From: Acidobacteria bacterium UBA2161
GTDB taxonomy: Bacteria; Acidobacteriota; Vicinamibacteria; Vicinamibacterales; UBA823
NCBI GenBank assembly: GCA_002328835.1
Contig: DCWN01000032.1
Location: 761 to 18,184, forward strand
Direction: 5' to 3'
DNA: 17,424 nucleotides
A model generated the notes under the pieces. The model had not been told where the DNA came from and did no database searches. It was given only the letters and a program-made list of their open reading frames with translations. The translations under genes and the position numbers were made by a program. How positions within the stretch are numbered: position 1 is the first letter of the stretch; each line of letters starts with the position of its first letter. Shown here piece by piece: positions 1 to 7,896 of the stretch.

Positions 1-43
1 CTGATTACAAATCAGCTGCTCTACCGGACTGAGCTACGCCAGC
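1..43 (-). tRNA. tRNA-Thr(UGU), 3' part cut off by window edge
   Basis: Read on the minus strand from 43, the sequence gives the 5' half of a tRNA: acceptor strand GCTGGCG, then TA, D-stem GCTC, a D-loop with GG, the closing GAGC, and an anticodon stem GCTGA with loop TTTGTAA. The anticodon is TGT, which reads ACA (threonine). The last base of the anticodon stem, the T-arm and the acceptor 3' strand lie beyond the left edge. A promoter-like sequence ends about 15 bases upstream, so this gene probably starts its own transcript. In many bacteria tRNA-Thr lies near tuf, secE and nusG, but those genes are not visible here. Confidence 0.9.
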
Positions 44-57
44 CAGACCAAACGGGC

Positions 58-86
58 ACTGTAGCACGTCTCATGCCATCCGGCAA
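58..86 (-). promoter_or_regulatory. promoter of tRNA-Thr
   Basis: On the minus strand a -35 box TTGCCG (86-81), a 17-base spacer and a -10 box TACAGT (63-58) lie just upstream of the tRNA. The -10 is preceded by TGC, an extended -10. Transcription would start near 51, about 8 bases before the mature tRNA end, a usual leader length for a tRNA. The same -35 and spacing recur at 13262-13290 and 17119-17147, which strengthens the call. Confidence 0.65.
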
Positions 87-105
87 CCCGTGGCCGCGTG
101 GACCT

Positions 106-828
106 TTAGGGCTTTTTCGCCCCGCGCCGCTGCCGCACGGCCTCGAACAAGGCCACGCCGGCGGCCACGGAGACATTCAGGCTGCTGACCTGCCCCGCCA
201 TCGGAATCGACACCAGCCAGTCGCAGCGCTCCCGGACCAGGCGCCGCAAGCCGCGACCCTCGGCCCCCAGCACGACGGCCGTCGGCAGGGTGAGGTCGAT
301 CTGGTCGTACCGCTGGCTGCCGGCGGCATCGAGCCCCACCGTCCAGACACCCGCGGCCTTCAATGTCTCCAGCGTCCTCGCGATGTTGACGACCTCGGCG
401 ATGCGCAGATGGGCCAGGGCGCCGGCCGACGCCTTGGCGGCGACCCCATCCAGCCTGGCGGCCCGGCGCGACTGCCGCACGACGCCATCTACGCCAGCCG
501 CCTCCGCCGTCCTCAGGATCGCGCCGACGTTTTGCGGATCTTCGATGCCGTCGAGAACCACCAGGAGGGGCTGGCCGGCCGTCTCCAGCAGATCGTCGAG
601 CGTGTGCGACCGCGAAGGCCGCACCTCGGCCACGACGCCCTGATGCGGATGTCCCCCGGACGATCGGGTCAGCTGAGCGTCGGTCCGGCGGCGCACCATG
701 ACTCCGGACGCCTCGGCCAACTGCACCAGCGGGCGCAGTCGGGGGCGCGAAGGATCGGCCACGTCGAGCGAGGTGACCCGGCCCGCCTTGAGCGCTTCCT
801 TGACGGGATTGACGCCGTAGACGACCAC
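106..828 (-). CDS. rlmB: 23S rRNA 2'-O-ribose methyltransferase, SpoU/TrmH family (RlmB-like)
   Basis: This 240-residue protein is a SpoU-type (SPOUT) RNA methyltransferase, which uses S-adenosylmethionine to methylate a ribose 2'-OH. RlmB acts on G2251 of E. coli 23S rRNA. The N-terminus has the substrate-binding domain (VYGVNPVKEAL, about 3-13). The three SpoU motifs follow: DGIEDPQNVGAILR at 93-106, VLGAEGRGL at 186-194 and IPMAGQVSSLNVSVA at 208-222, which form the knotted cofactor pocket. The frame stays open to 894, but family alignment places the start at the GTG at 828, with a weak GGGA upstream. That GTG lies just after the TAG that ends a duplicated copy of the gltX tail. The rRNA target is inferred from family membership; other TrmH-type targets are possible. 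Confidence 0.9.
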   Translation of the reverse strand: MVVYGVNPVKEALKAGRVTSLDVADPSRPRLRPLVQLAEASGVMVRRRTDAQLTRSSGGHPHQGVVAEVRPSRSHTLDDLLETAGQPLLVVLDGIEDPQNVGAILRTAEAAGVDGVVRQSRRAARLDGVAAKASAGALAHLRIAEVVNIARTLETLKAAGVWTVGLDAAGSQRYDQIDLTLPTAVVLGAEGRGLRRLVRERCDWLVSIPMAGQVSSLNVSVAAGVALFEAVRQRRGAKKP

Positions 829-832
829 ACTA

Positions 833-1023
833 GATTCCCAGCGCCTTCGCGAACGCCGCCGCAGCATCCTTGGATGGGGCGCCTTGCGCCCCAAGCCCCA
901 GCTCGGCCCTTCGCGGGGGCCCCATGCCCCGCGCCAGGGCCTCGCAGGTCCGCCGTGCGGACCTCTCCCGGCATTGCTCAGCCTTGCTCACTCGATCCCC
1001 AGCGCCTTGGCGAAGGCCGCTGC
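833..1023 (-). repeat. 30-bp imperfect direct repeat of the gltX 3' end flanking a structured insert
   Basis: Bases 833-862 and 994-1023 match at 26 of 30 positions. The right copy is the real 3' end of gltX, encoding AAAFAKALGI followed by E and TGA. The left copy encodes the same ten residues, followed by TAG, in a different frame from gltX. The four mismatches (836/997, 848/1009, 854/1015, 860/1021) are all at third codon positions and all synonymous. The 131 bases between the copies hold three hairpins. The arrangement could be an old segmental duplication, or an insertion that recreated the target gene's end. Confidence 0.7.
875..964. other. three hairpins in the gltX-rlmB intergenic region
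   Basis: Three perfect inverted repeats follow each other within 90 bases. The first is 875-882 with 886-893 (8 bp, 3-base loop). The second is 912-918 with 927-933 (7 bp, 8-base loop). The third is 946-953 with 957-964 (8 bp, 3-base loop). None is followed by a T-run on either strand, so a plain intrinsic terminator is unlikely. They lie between the two copies of the gltX tail repeat. They could be a small palindromic mobile element, an RNA-processing site or a structured leader for rlmB. Confidence 0.6.
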
Positions 1024-2493
1024 TCGCTCGCGGCAACCAAGAATCGGTCGGACGCCTGAGCCCGAAGGCAGTTCGGCACCCTTGTCGATCGCCGGCACGG
1101 CGCGGTCCAATTCCATTCCGTCGCTCCGACCGGTCAACGCCACCCGGATCGGGTGGAACAGCGCGCGTCCCTTGCAGCCCGTGGCTGTTCGCATCGCGGT
1201 CTTGAGTTCGCGAAATCCGTCGCCGTCGATCCTCGGACGGGCGGCCAGCTCCGTCGCCAGCGCGCCGATCACCCGCATGGCGTCAACACCCTCGACCTCG
1301 CGCCGGATCTCCGGGTCGGCCAGGGCCTGGGCGACGTCGAACTCGAACAGAAATCTCAGCCGCCCGGGAATCTGTTCGACGCGATCGACCGCGTCCACGG
1401 CCAACGACGCGATCTCGCCGAGGAATGCCGAGCCGGCGCCGTCGGGACCGGTCGCGAAGCCCGCGGCGGCGAAAGACGGCGTCGCCAACTCCAACAGCCG
1501 GTCGTGCGGCAACGCCTTCATGTAGTGGCGGTTCACCCACGCCAGCTTCTCGGGGTCGAAGACGCTCGCGCTCCGCCCGACGTCGGCGATCCGAAAACGG
1601 CGCGCCAGCTCCTCGATCGGAAGGATCTCGTCGTCGCCGCCCGGGGACCACCCCAGCAGCGCGAGGTAGTTCGCGAGCGCCTCGGGCAGATAGCCACGCG
1701 CGCGGTACTCGGCCACCGAGGTCACCCCGTGCCGCTTGGACAGCGGCGCGTGGTCGGGCCCCATGACGAGCGCCAGGTGGGCGAACGTCGGAGGCGTGAA
1801 GCCGAGCGCCTCGTAGAGCAGCAGCTGACGCGGCGTATTGGAGATGTGATCCTCCCCACGCACCACGTGGGAGATCTGCATCAGTGCGTCGTCCACCACG
1901 ACGGCGAAGTTGTAGGCCGGCCGACCGTCCGATCGCACGATCACCGGATCGCCGATCACGTCGCCGCTGAAGCGGACCGTCCCCCGCACCAGGTCCTCGA
2001 ATTCGACCTGGCCGACCTCGGGAACGGCGAACCTCAACGCCGCGCGTTCGCCCGCCTCGAGCCGGCGGCGGACATCCTCAGCTGGCAACGCGCGACAGGT
2101 GCCCGGGTAGCTCGCCGGTCGCCCCGCCGCGACGGCGGCCCGGCGGTCGGACTCGAGCTGATCGGCCGAACAGAAGCAGTGGTAGGCGGCGCCTCGTCCA
2201 AGCAACTCCTGCGCGTGCTCCCGGTAGATCTCCAGCCGCTCGGACTGCCGGTAGGGACCATGCGCACCGTCGACACCGGGCCCCTCCTGCCACGCCAGAC
2301 CGAGCCACCGAAGGTCGTCGAGGATTCCCGCCTCCGATTCGGAGGACGAGCGCTCGGCATCGGTGTCTTCGATCCGCACGACGAAGGCGCCGCCGGCGTT
2401 GCGGGCGGCGAGCCAGTTGAACAGCGCGGTCCGGGCATTGCCCACGTGGAGCTGACCGGTGGGGCTCGGGGCGAAGCGAAACCTCATCGTCAT
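988..2493 (-). CDS. gltX: glutamyl-tRNA synthetase (class I)
   Basis: GltX joins glutamate to tRNA-Glu using ATP, in the cytoplasm. The protein has 501 residues, normal for the family. The Rossmann catalytic domain opens with FAPSPTGQLHVGN (7-19), whose HVGN is the HIGH-type signature, and the second ATP signature is LSKR at 251-254. Other core stretches are RIEDTD (40-45) and VRGEDHISNTPRQL (211-224). The zinc-binding region has C106, C108 and C133, but the fourth ligand seen in E. coli as His is not evident after CRALP. The C-terminal helical anticodon-binding part includes FHPIRVALTG. The ATG at 2493 overlaps the ispDF stop as ATGA, which implies translational coupling; a second ATG lies two codons in. 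The extreme C-terminus is duplicated downstream at 833-862. With only one gltX visible, discriminating and non-discriminating forms cannot be told apart. Confidence 0.96.
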   Translation of the reverse strand: MTMRFRFAPSPTGQLHVGNARTALFNWLAARNAGGAFVVRIEDTDAERSSSESEAGILDDLRWLGLAWQEGPGVDGAHGPYRQSERLEIYREHAQELLGRGAAYHCFCSADQLESDRRAAVAAGRPASYPGTCRALPAEDVRRRLEAGERAALRFAVPEVGQVEFEDLVRGTVRFSGDVIGDPVIVRSDGRPAYNFAVVVDDALMQISHVVRGEDHISNTPRQLLLYEALGFTPPTFAHLALVMGPDHAPLSKRHGVTSVAEYRARGYLPEALANYLALLGWSPGGDDEILPIEELARRFRIADVGRSASVFDPEKLAWVNRHYMKALPHDRLLELATPSFAAAGFATGPDGAGSAFLGEIASLAVDAVDRVEQIPGRLRFLFEFDVAQALADPEIRREVEGVDAMRVIGALATELAARPRIDGDGFRELKTAMRTATGCKGRALFHPIRVALTGRSDGMELDRAVPAIDKGAELPSGSGVRPILGCRERAAAFAKALGIE

Positions 2494-3695
2494 GCTCGTG
2501 GCCCGCCACCCTCGCGGTTCCCCGCCGCCGGCGATCCCAACTGCGCCACGGCGTGCACCGCAATCGCCTCGCCGTGCCCCAGCGGGCCAATGCCCTCGTT
2601 CGTCTTCCCCTTGATCCCGACGTCGGCTGGTGAGACCCCGGCGGCCTCAGCGACCTTCGTCCGCATGGCCTCGAGATACGGACCGAGCTTCGGCTGCTCC
2701 GCGATGATGACGACGTCGAGATTCCGCACGGCGAGGCCCCGCTCGCCGACAATCGCACGGGCCCGGGCGAGCAGATCGAGGCTGGAGACGTCCTTCCAGG
2801 CCGGATCCGAGTTGGGAAAGTGCTGTCCGATGTCGCCCGCGGCGGCCGCCCCCAGCATCGCGTCGACGACGGCGTGACAGACGGCGTCCGCGTCGGAGTG
2901 GCCGAGCAATCCTCGGTCGTGCGGGATGGTCACGCCGCCGAGCACGAGCGGCCGCCCCGACACCAGCCGGTGCAGGTCGTATCCGATTCCGATGCGCATC
3001 CCCTCGCTCCCTCCGGGCGCCCCGACGCGGAGGCGCGCATTCGCCAGATCGGTCGCCGTCGTCAGCTTCACGTTTCCCGGATCGCCGTCGACCAGCCGCA
3101 CCGTATGGCCGGCCCGCTCGACCAGCATCGCCTCGTCCGTCACCGCCATCCCAGCCACACCCAGCGCCAGCCCATCCTCGAGCACGCTGCGCCGGAACAC
3201 CTGCGGCGTCTGGGCCAGGTAGATCGTGTCGCGTGGCAGCGTCGTGTCGACCACCGGCGCGCCGTCGGCGCGGTCGGCCAGTTTCACCGTATCCCGGGCC
3301 GTCACCGCGGCGACGGCCGCACCGCTTTCGAGCGCGGCGTCCAGCGTGCGATCGATCACGGCGGCCGACACGAACGGGCGGGCGGCATCGTGCACGGCCA
3401 CCAGATCCGCGTGTGGCGGCACGAGCGCGAAGCCGCAGGTGACCGAATCCTGACGCCGCGGCCCGCCGGCCACCACGTGGGTCGGCGTCCGACGGCCGGT
3501 GACGTCCGGGCCGTAGCGCTCCGCGAGTTCCGCCGGCAGCACGACGATGATCTCGTCGACGCGCGGGTGACGATCGAACGCATCGAGACTGTGCCCGAGC
3601 ACGGTCGTCTCACCGAGCGGCAGAAACTGTTTCGGGGTCTCGCCGCCCATCCGGACGCCGCTGCCTCCCGCCGCGATGATCGCCACGATGTGCAT
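2490..3695 (-). CDS. ispDF: bifunctional IspD/IspF (MEP pathway)
   Basis: One 401-residue chain carries two isoprenoid-pathway enzymes. The N-terminal part is IspD, which makes CDP-methylerythritol from MEP and CTP. It has the nucleotide-binding loop AAGGSGVRMGG (8-18), then VHDAARP (101-107) and GDPGNVKLTT (204-213). A short linker leads to IspF at about 233-392, which cyclises the phosphorylated CDP-methylerythritol to MEcPP. IspF shows the metal ligands D240 and H242 (GYDLH) and H266 (GHSDAD), plus KGKTNEGIG near its end. IspD and IspF catalyse steps 3 and 5 of the pathway; the step-4 enzyme, IspE, is encoded about 10 kb away at 13363. Fused IspDF is known in several bacterial groups. The start lies 16 bases after the upstream B3/B4 gene's stop, and the gene overlaps gltX by four bases. 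Confidence 0.96.
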   Translation of the reverse strand: MHIVAIIAAGGSGVRMGGETPKQFLPLGETTVLGHSLDAFDRHPRVDEIIVVLPAELAERYGPDVTGRRTPTHVVAGGPRRQDSVTCGFALVPPHADLVAVHDAARPFVSAAVIDRTLDAALESGAAVAAVTARDTVKLADRADGAPVVDTTLPRDTIYLAQTPQVFRRSVLEDGLALGVAGMAVTDEAMLVERAGHTVRLVDGDPGNVKLTTATDLANARLRVGAPGGSEGMRIGIGYDLHRLVSGRPLVLGGVTIPHDRGLLGHSDADAVCHAVVDAMLGAAAAGDIGQHFPNSDPAWKDVSSLDLLARARAIVGERGLAVRNLDVVIIAEQPKLGPYLEAMRTKVAEAAGVSPADVGIKGKTNEGIGPLGHGEAIAVHAVAQLGSPAAGNREGGGPRA

Positions 3696-3711
3696 CTGAA
3701 TGGCTCGCTCT

Positions 3712-4398
3712 CTACTCCGCCGCCTCTGCGGCGGCGACCCAGCGCGTGATCCCCTGTGGCGCCACGAACTCCGCCATGCGCGCCGCGGTCATCTCGATCG
3801 TCGACGTCACCCGGCCGGCCTCGACCGCAGCGGGCACGAACACGACGAGCAGGGCGCTGGCGGTCGACGACGAGATCATCGTACGTGCCGAGTCCGACGA
3901 CGGATTGCCGAACGCCCCGGTCCGGTCGGCCAGCACCAGACGCCCGTCGAGGTGGACGTCGTCCTTCCGGATGCCCGGGTAGGCTTCGCCCGAGCGGCCG
4001 CGGCGGCAGACGATCCCGCCGCTGATCCGATCGGCGTCGTAGAGCCCGAACGGCAGGCGCGATTCCATCGAACACCAGTTGCAGACGTCGACCAGGGCGT
4101 TGACCCGCGGCAGCGGGTCGCCGCGGCGGACCCGGCGCAGCAGCGCCTCGGATGACGGCCGCCGCCGCGTCGGGTCGATACCGAATTGGCGATACAGGGC
4201 GCGGACCGCGACGGTCACGTCGTCCTGGTCCGGCTGTCGCAGCATCTCGGTCGCGGCCGCTTGCAGCGGGCCATCCAGCGCCGGCTCGCGCACCTCGACG
4301 TGGAGGCCAGTCAGTCGCAGACCGGCCAGACGAACGATCGTGCCAAGTTCCGGTTCGATCACGAAGTCGTGCTCGGCCGTATCGTCCACGCCGGTCAT
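3712..4398 (-). CDS. free-standing B3/B4 tRNA-binding domain protein
   Basis: This 228-residue protein resembles the B3/B4 domain, known as the editing module in the beta subunit of phenylalanyl-tRNA synthetase and also found as separate proteins. The core runs from about 80 to 190. It contains PSSEALLRRV (81-90), the LPRVNALVDVCNW stretch (96-108), the GLYDADRISGGIV strand region (118-130), SGEAYPG (136-142) and SSDSARTM (167-174), which follow the family pattern. By family analogy it may bind tRNA or hydrolyse mischarged aminoacyl-tRNA, but its substrate cannot be read from the sequence. Its ATG overlaps the plsC stop as ATGA, and ispDF and gltX follow closely, so it probably shares their transcript. 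No signal peptide is visible. Confidence 0.82.
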   Translation of the reverse strand: MTGVDDTAEHDFVIEPELGTIVRLAGLRLTGLHVEVREPALDGPLQAAATEMLRQPDQDDVTVAVRALYRQFGIDPTRRRPSSEALLRRVRRGDPLPRVNALVDVCNWCSMESRLPFGLYDADRISGGIVCRRGRSGEAYPGIRKDDVHLDGRLVLADRTGAFGNPSSDSARTMISSSTASALLVVFVPAAVEAGRVTSTIEMTAARMAEFVAPQGITRWVAAAEAAE

Positions 4399-5156
4399 TC
4401 GGCCGTCTCCCCGCTCGCCGGCGTGTCGTCACAGTCTACGGCGGTCTCGACGATCCGCTGGACGCGCGCGGCCAGATCCGCCGCGTCGTCGCGCGACAGC
4501 CCTGCGGTCGCAATGGGACGATGGAGGGTCAGCCTGACCTGCCCCGGGCAGGTCATCAGCCGGCCGCGCCGCATCACGTGCCGGCTGCCCGTGACCGACA
4601 CCGGCACCACCGGCAGGCCGGCCTCGATGGCCAGGACGAAGATCGCCTTCTTGAACCGGCGGAGCCGGCCATCGATCGACCGCGTCCCCTCGGGAAACAC
4701 GATCAAGGAACGGCCTCGCGCCATGATGGTCGTGATCCGCCTGAAGACCTCCGTCCCAGGCCGAGCCCGGTCGACCAGCACATGGCCGGTTCGCGCCAGG
4801 TGCCACCCCAGCACCGGGAACCACCCCAGCGACGCCTTCGCGATGATCCGGAGTTGCACGGGCAGGGACCAGAAGATGATGGGAATGTCGTAGATGCTCT
4901 GATGATTCGAGGTGAACACGTAGACCTCCCCCGGCGCGACCAACTCTCGACCGCGGACGTCGACGTCGACGCCCGTGGTCGCCAGGATCAACCACGACCA
5001 GGCTCGCGCGCAGCCGTGCCCGAAGTCCCCGTATCCCCCGAGCACGCTCGAGCCGAGCGACAGGGCGCCCAGCACGAGCGTGTACACCCCGATCGCGGGA
5101 ATCAGGAAGAACACCGTGCGCCACCAATGAAATGGAGGGATCGACACTCGCAGCAA
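4395..5156 (-). CDS. plsC: 1-acyl-sn-glycerol-3-phosphate acyltransferase (PlsC family)
   Basis: PlsC-type enzymes transfer an acyl chain to lysophosphatidic acid at the inner membrane, making phosphatidic acid for phospholipid synthesis. The 253-residue protein shows the family block NHQSIYD at 84-90, which holds the catalytic HX4D pair H85 and D90. The substrate-binding block FPEGTRS follows at 154-160, and GLPVVPVSVTGS comes later. A hydrophobic stretch at about 14-40 is a likely membrane anchor. The start is uncertain: the longest frame begins with TTG at 5156, a GTG lies three codons in, and neither has a good ribosome-binding site. The gene follows the PIN/TRAM gene after 17 bases and overlaps the B3/B4 gene by four. 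The exact acyl acceptor is inferred; lyso-ornithine lipid or other lysolipids are possible. Confidence 0.92.
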   Translation of the reverse strand: MLRVSIPPFHWWRTVFFLIPAIGVYTLVLGALSLGSSVLGGYGDFGHGCARAWSWLILATTGVDVDVRGRELVAPGEVYVFTSNHQSIYDIPIIFWSLPVQLRIIAKASLGWFPVLGWHLARTGHVLVDRARPGTEVFRRITTIMARGRSLIVFPEGTRSIDGRLRRFKKAIFVLAIEAGLPVVPVSVTGSRHVMRRGRLMTCPGQVRLTLHRPIATAGLSRDDAADLAARVQRIVETAVDCDDTPASGETAE

Positions 5157-5173
5157 TCGGCCGGGCGAGCGGG

Positions 5174-6226
<1,053 letters not shown>

Positions 6227-6231
6227 CGGAA

Positions 6232-6247
6232 GGACGCTCCCGCGTCC
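6232..6247 (-). promoter_or_regulatory. hairpin overlapping the ribosome-binding region of the PIN/TRAM gene
   Basis: GGACGC and GCGTCC form a perfect 6-bp stem around a four-base loop, ending five bases before the ATG at 6226. On the minus strand the loop reads GGGA, and GGGAG is the only Shine-Dalgarno-like sequence near the start. Folding could therefore limit initiation. This is a modest structure seen by eye, and its effect is inferred. Confidence 0.4.
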
Positions 6248-6249
6248 CT

Positions 6250-6278
6250 ACTCTAGCAGTCCGTGGTGAAGGTGGCGA
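6250..6278 (-). promoter_or_regulatory. candidate promoter of the PIN/TRAM-to-rlmB operon
   Basis: On the minus strand TCGCCA (6278-6273) and TAGAGT (6255-6250) are 17 bases apart. Each matches four of six positions of the vegetative consensus, and the -10 is preceded by TGC, an extended -10. The site lies between the MITE-like element and the PIN/TRAM start, where a new promoter would be expected. Confidence 0.4.
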
Positions 6279-6312
6279 GTGGCACCGAGCGCGTCGCGGT
6301 GGGCGGATCTCG

Positions 6313-6478
6313 CTAGAAGCGGTTTTACAACCTCCGCCGGCATTCGGCCGCCGCGGCATCCCATCCTGCGGCGTTGCTCGTCGTTCGAATACTCCCGGTA
6401 TGTTCGCTCCTCGCGCCTTGCAGGCCGGGTGCCTCGACGACCTCGGTGCTACGCCTGAGGCTGTGAAACCACTTCTAG
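6313..6478. mobile_element. MITE-like element with 22-bp terminal inverted repeats
   Basis: Bases 6313-6334 and the reverse complement of 6457-6478 match at 19 of 22 positions. Both ends begin with CTAG, so the TA inside could be a two-base target duplication, as made by IS630/Tc1-mariner transposases. The internal sequence has no protein frame of its own; it forms an imperfect large hairpin centred near 6395 (CCTGC at 6365 with GCAGG at 6419) and a small one at 6441-6460. Its right end contains the radA stop codon TAG, and removing the element would still leave TAG there. The element being a multi-copy family is an inference. Confidence 0.55.
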
Positions 6479-7851
6479 GGAATCAAGGCGTCCAGCGCCT
6501 CGTCGACCGTTCGCACCGCAACGATGTCGCACCCGGGCGAATCGGTCGAGTCCTGATTGGCTTCGGGCACGACACAGCGCCGGAATCCGAGCTGCGCCGC
6601 CTCGCGGACCCTCAGCGCGGCCTGGCTGATGCCGCGCACCTCGCCCGCCAGCCCGATCTCGCCGAAGACCGCGGTGTGCGCCTCGATCGGCCGATTCTTC
6701 ACGCTCGACGCCACGGCGGCGACGATACCCAGATCGGCCGCGGGCTCGCTGACGGTCATGCCGCCCGCGATGTTGACGAAGACGTCGTCGCCCATGACGC
6801 TCAGGCCGACCCGCTTCTCGAGCACCGCCAGCAGAAGCGCCAGTCGATGCTGGTCGATGCCACTCGCCGTGCGCCGGGCATTGCCGTAGGCCCCGGTGCT
6901 GACGAGCGCCTGGACCTCGACGAGAATCGGCCGCGAGCCCTCGACGCAGCAGAGCACGGCCGAGCCCGGCGCCCCGGTCGACCGCTCGGCCAGAAACAGC
7001 TGCGACGGGTTGGCCACGGGGACGAGGCCGGCGTCGGTCATCTCGAACACGCCCAGCTCGCTCACCGCGCCGAATCGGTTCTTGACCGCCCGAATGACGC
7101 GATGCGACTGAAACCGTTCGCCTTCGAAGTACAGCACCGCGTCGACGACATGCTCCAGGGCTTTGGGCCCGGCGAGCGCGCCGTCCTTGGTCACGTGGCC
7201 CACGAGGAAGGTGGGAATGTTGTGGCTCTTGGCGCCGAACAGCAGCTGGGTGGCCGCCTCGCGGATCTGCCCGATGCTGCCCGGCGCCGACTGCAGCTTC
7301 ACCGAAAAGACGGTCTGCACCGAGTCGACGATGATGAGCGCCGGCTGACGGCGCGCGATTTCCTCGAGGACCCGCTCGAGGCAGGTTTCGGCCAGCAGAT
7401 AGAGCGGCGCGCGCCCGATGCCCAGCCGCTCACCACGCACCTTGATCTGATGCTCCGATTCCTCTCCCGAACAGTAGAGCACCGGCCCGACCGATTCCGC
7501 GACCCGCGCCGCCGCCTGCAGCAGCAGCGTCGACTTGCCGATCCCGGGCTCCCCACCGAGCAGCACGAGCGACCCCGGGACGACGCCGCCGCCGAGGACG
7601 CGGTCGAGCTCGTCGATCCCCAGCGACACCCGGTCCATCCGCGCCATCTCGACGTCGGCGTAGAGCTGGGCGCCGGATGACCCGGATGAAGATGACGAGC
7701 TGAGGCTGGTCCGGGCAGCATCGCCCGGCGGCGCCGGCGCGGTGCGCTCCTCGACGAGCGAGTTCCACGCGTCGCACTCGGGGCAGCGGCCCAGCCATTT
7801 CTGGGTCTGAGCGCCGCAAGACTGGCAGACGAAGTAGGTGCGGGACTTCAT
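6475..7851 (-). CDS. radA: DNA repair protein RadA (Sms)
   Basis: RadA is a RecA-related, DnaB-like motor that helps process recombination intermediates during DNA repair. The 458-residue protein has the complete layout. A C4 zinc finger is formed by C9, C12, C23 and C26. A Ser/Gly-rich linker lies at 49-60. The ATPase has Walker A GGEPGIGKST at 99-108, Walker B LIIVDSVQT at 172-180 and the RadA-specific KNRFG at 257-261. A C-terminal Lon-like, non-proteolytic domain contains DDVFVNIAGG and ADLGIVAAV. The stop TAG lies in the terminal inverted repeat of the adjacent MITE-like element. It follows dnaB after 45 bases, consistent with the same transcript. Confidence 0.97.
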   Translation of the reverse strand: MKSRTYFVCQSCGAQTQKWLGRCPECDAWNSLVEERTAPAPPGDAARTSLSSSSSSGSSGAQLYADVEMARMDRVSLGIDELDRVLGGGVVPGSLVLLGGEPGIGKSTLLLQAAARVAESVGPVLYCSGEESEHQIKVRGERLGIGRAPLYLLAETCLERVLEEIARRQPALIIVDSVQTVFSVKLQSAPGSIGQIREAATQLLFGAKSHNIPTFLVGHVTKDGALAGPKALEHVVDAVLYFEGERFQSHRVIRAVKNRFGAVSELGVFEMTDAGLVPVANPSQLFLAERSTGAPGSAVLCCVEGSRPILVEVQALVSTGAYGNARRTASGIDQHRLALLLAVLEKRVGLSVMGDDVFVNIAGGMTVSEPAADLGIVAAVASSVKNRPIEAHTAVFGEIGLAGEVRGISQAALRVREAAQLGFRRCVVPEANQDSTDSPGCDIVAVRTVDEALDALIP

Positions 7852-7896
7852 CGCGTGGACCGGATCCGCGCCAGCGGGAACTCGACGGACGGCCGA

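Noticed and set aside
830..1036. 68-residue frame ending in the duplicated gltX tail
   Set aside because: Its start lies inside gltX and there is no ribosome-binding site. An internal ATG at 925 would give 31 residues but has no evidence of translation. It is better explained as a duplicated gene end.
1153..2877. 574-residue open frame on the plus strand opposite gltX and ispDF
   Set aside because: It is antisense to two clear enzymes and its composition (Arg, His, Pro, Gln rich) is typical of the shadow of GC-rich codons; no domain is recognisable.
6400..7680. Long plus-strand frames opposite radA (6400-7680) and dnaB (7855-9126)
   Set aside because: Both mirror well-conserved genes on the minus strand and show only shadow composition.
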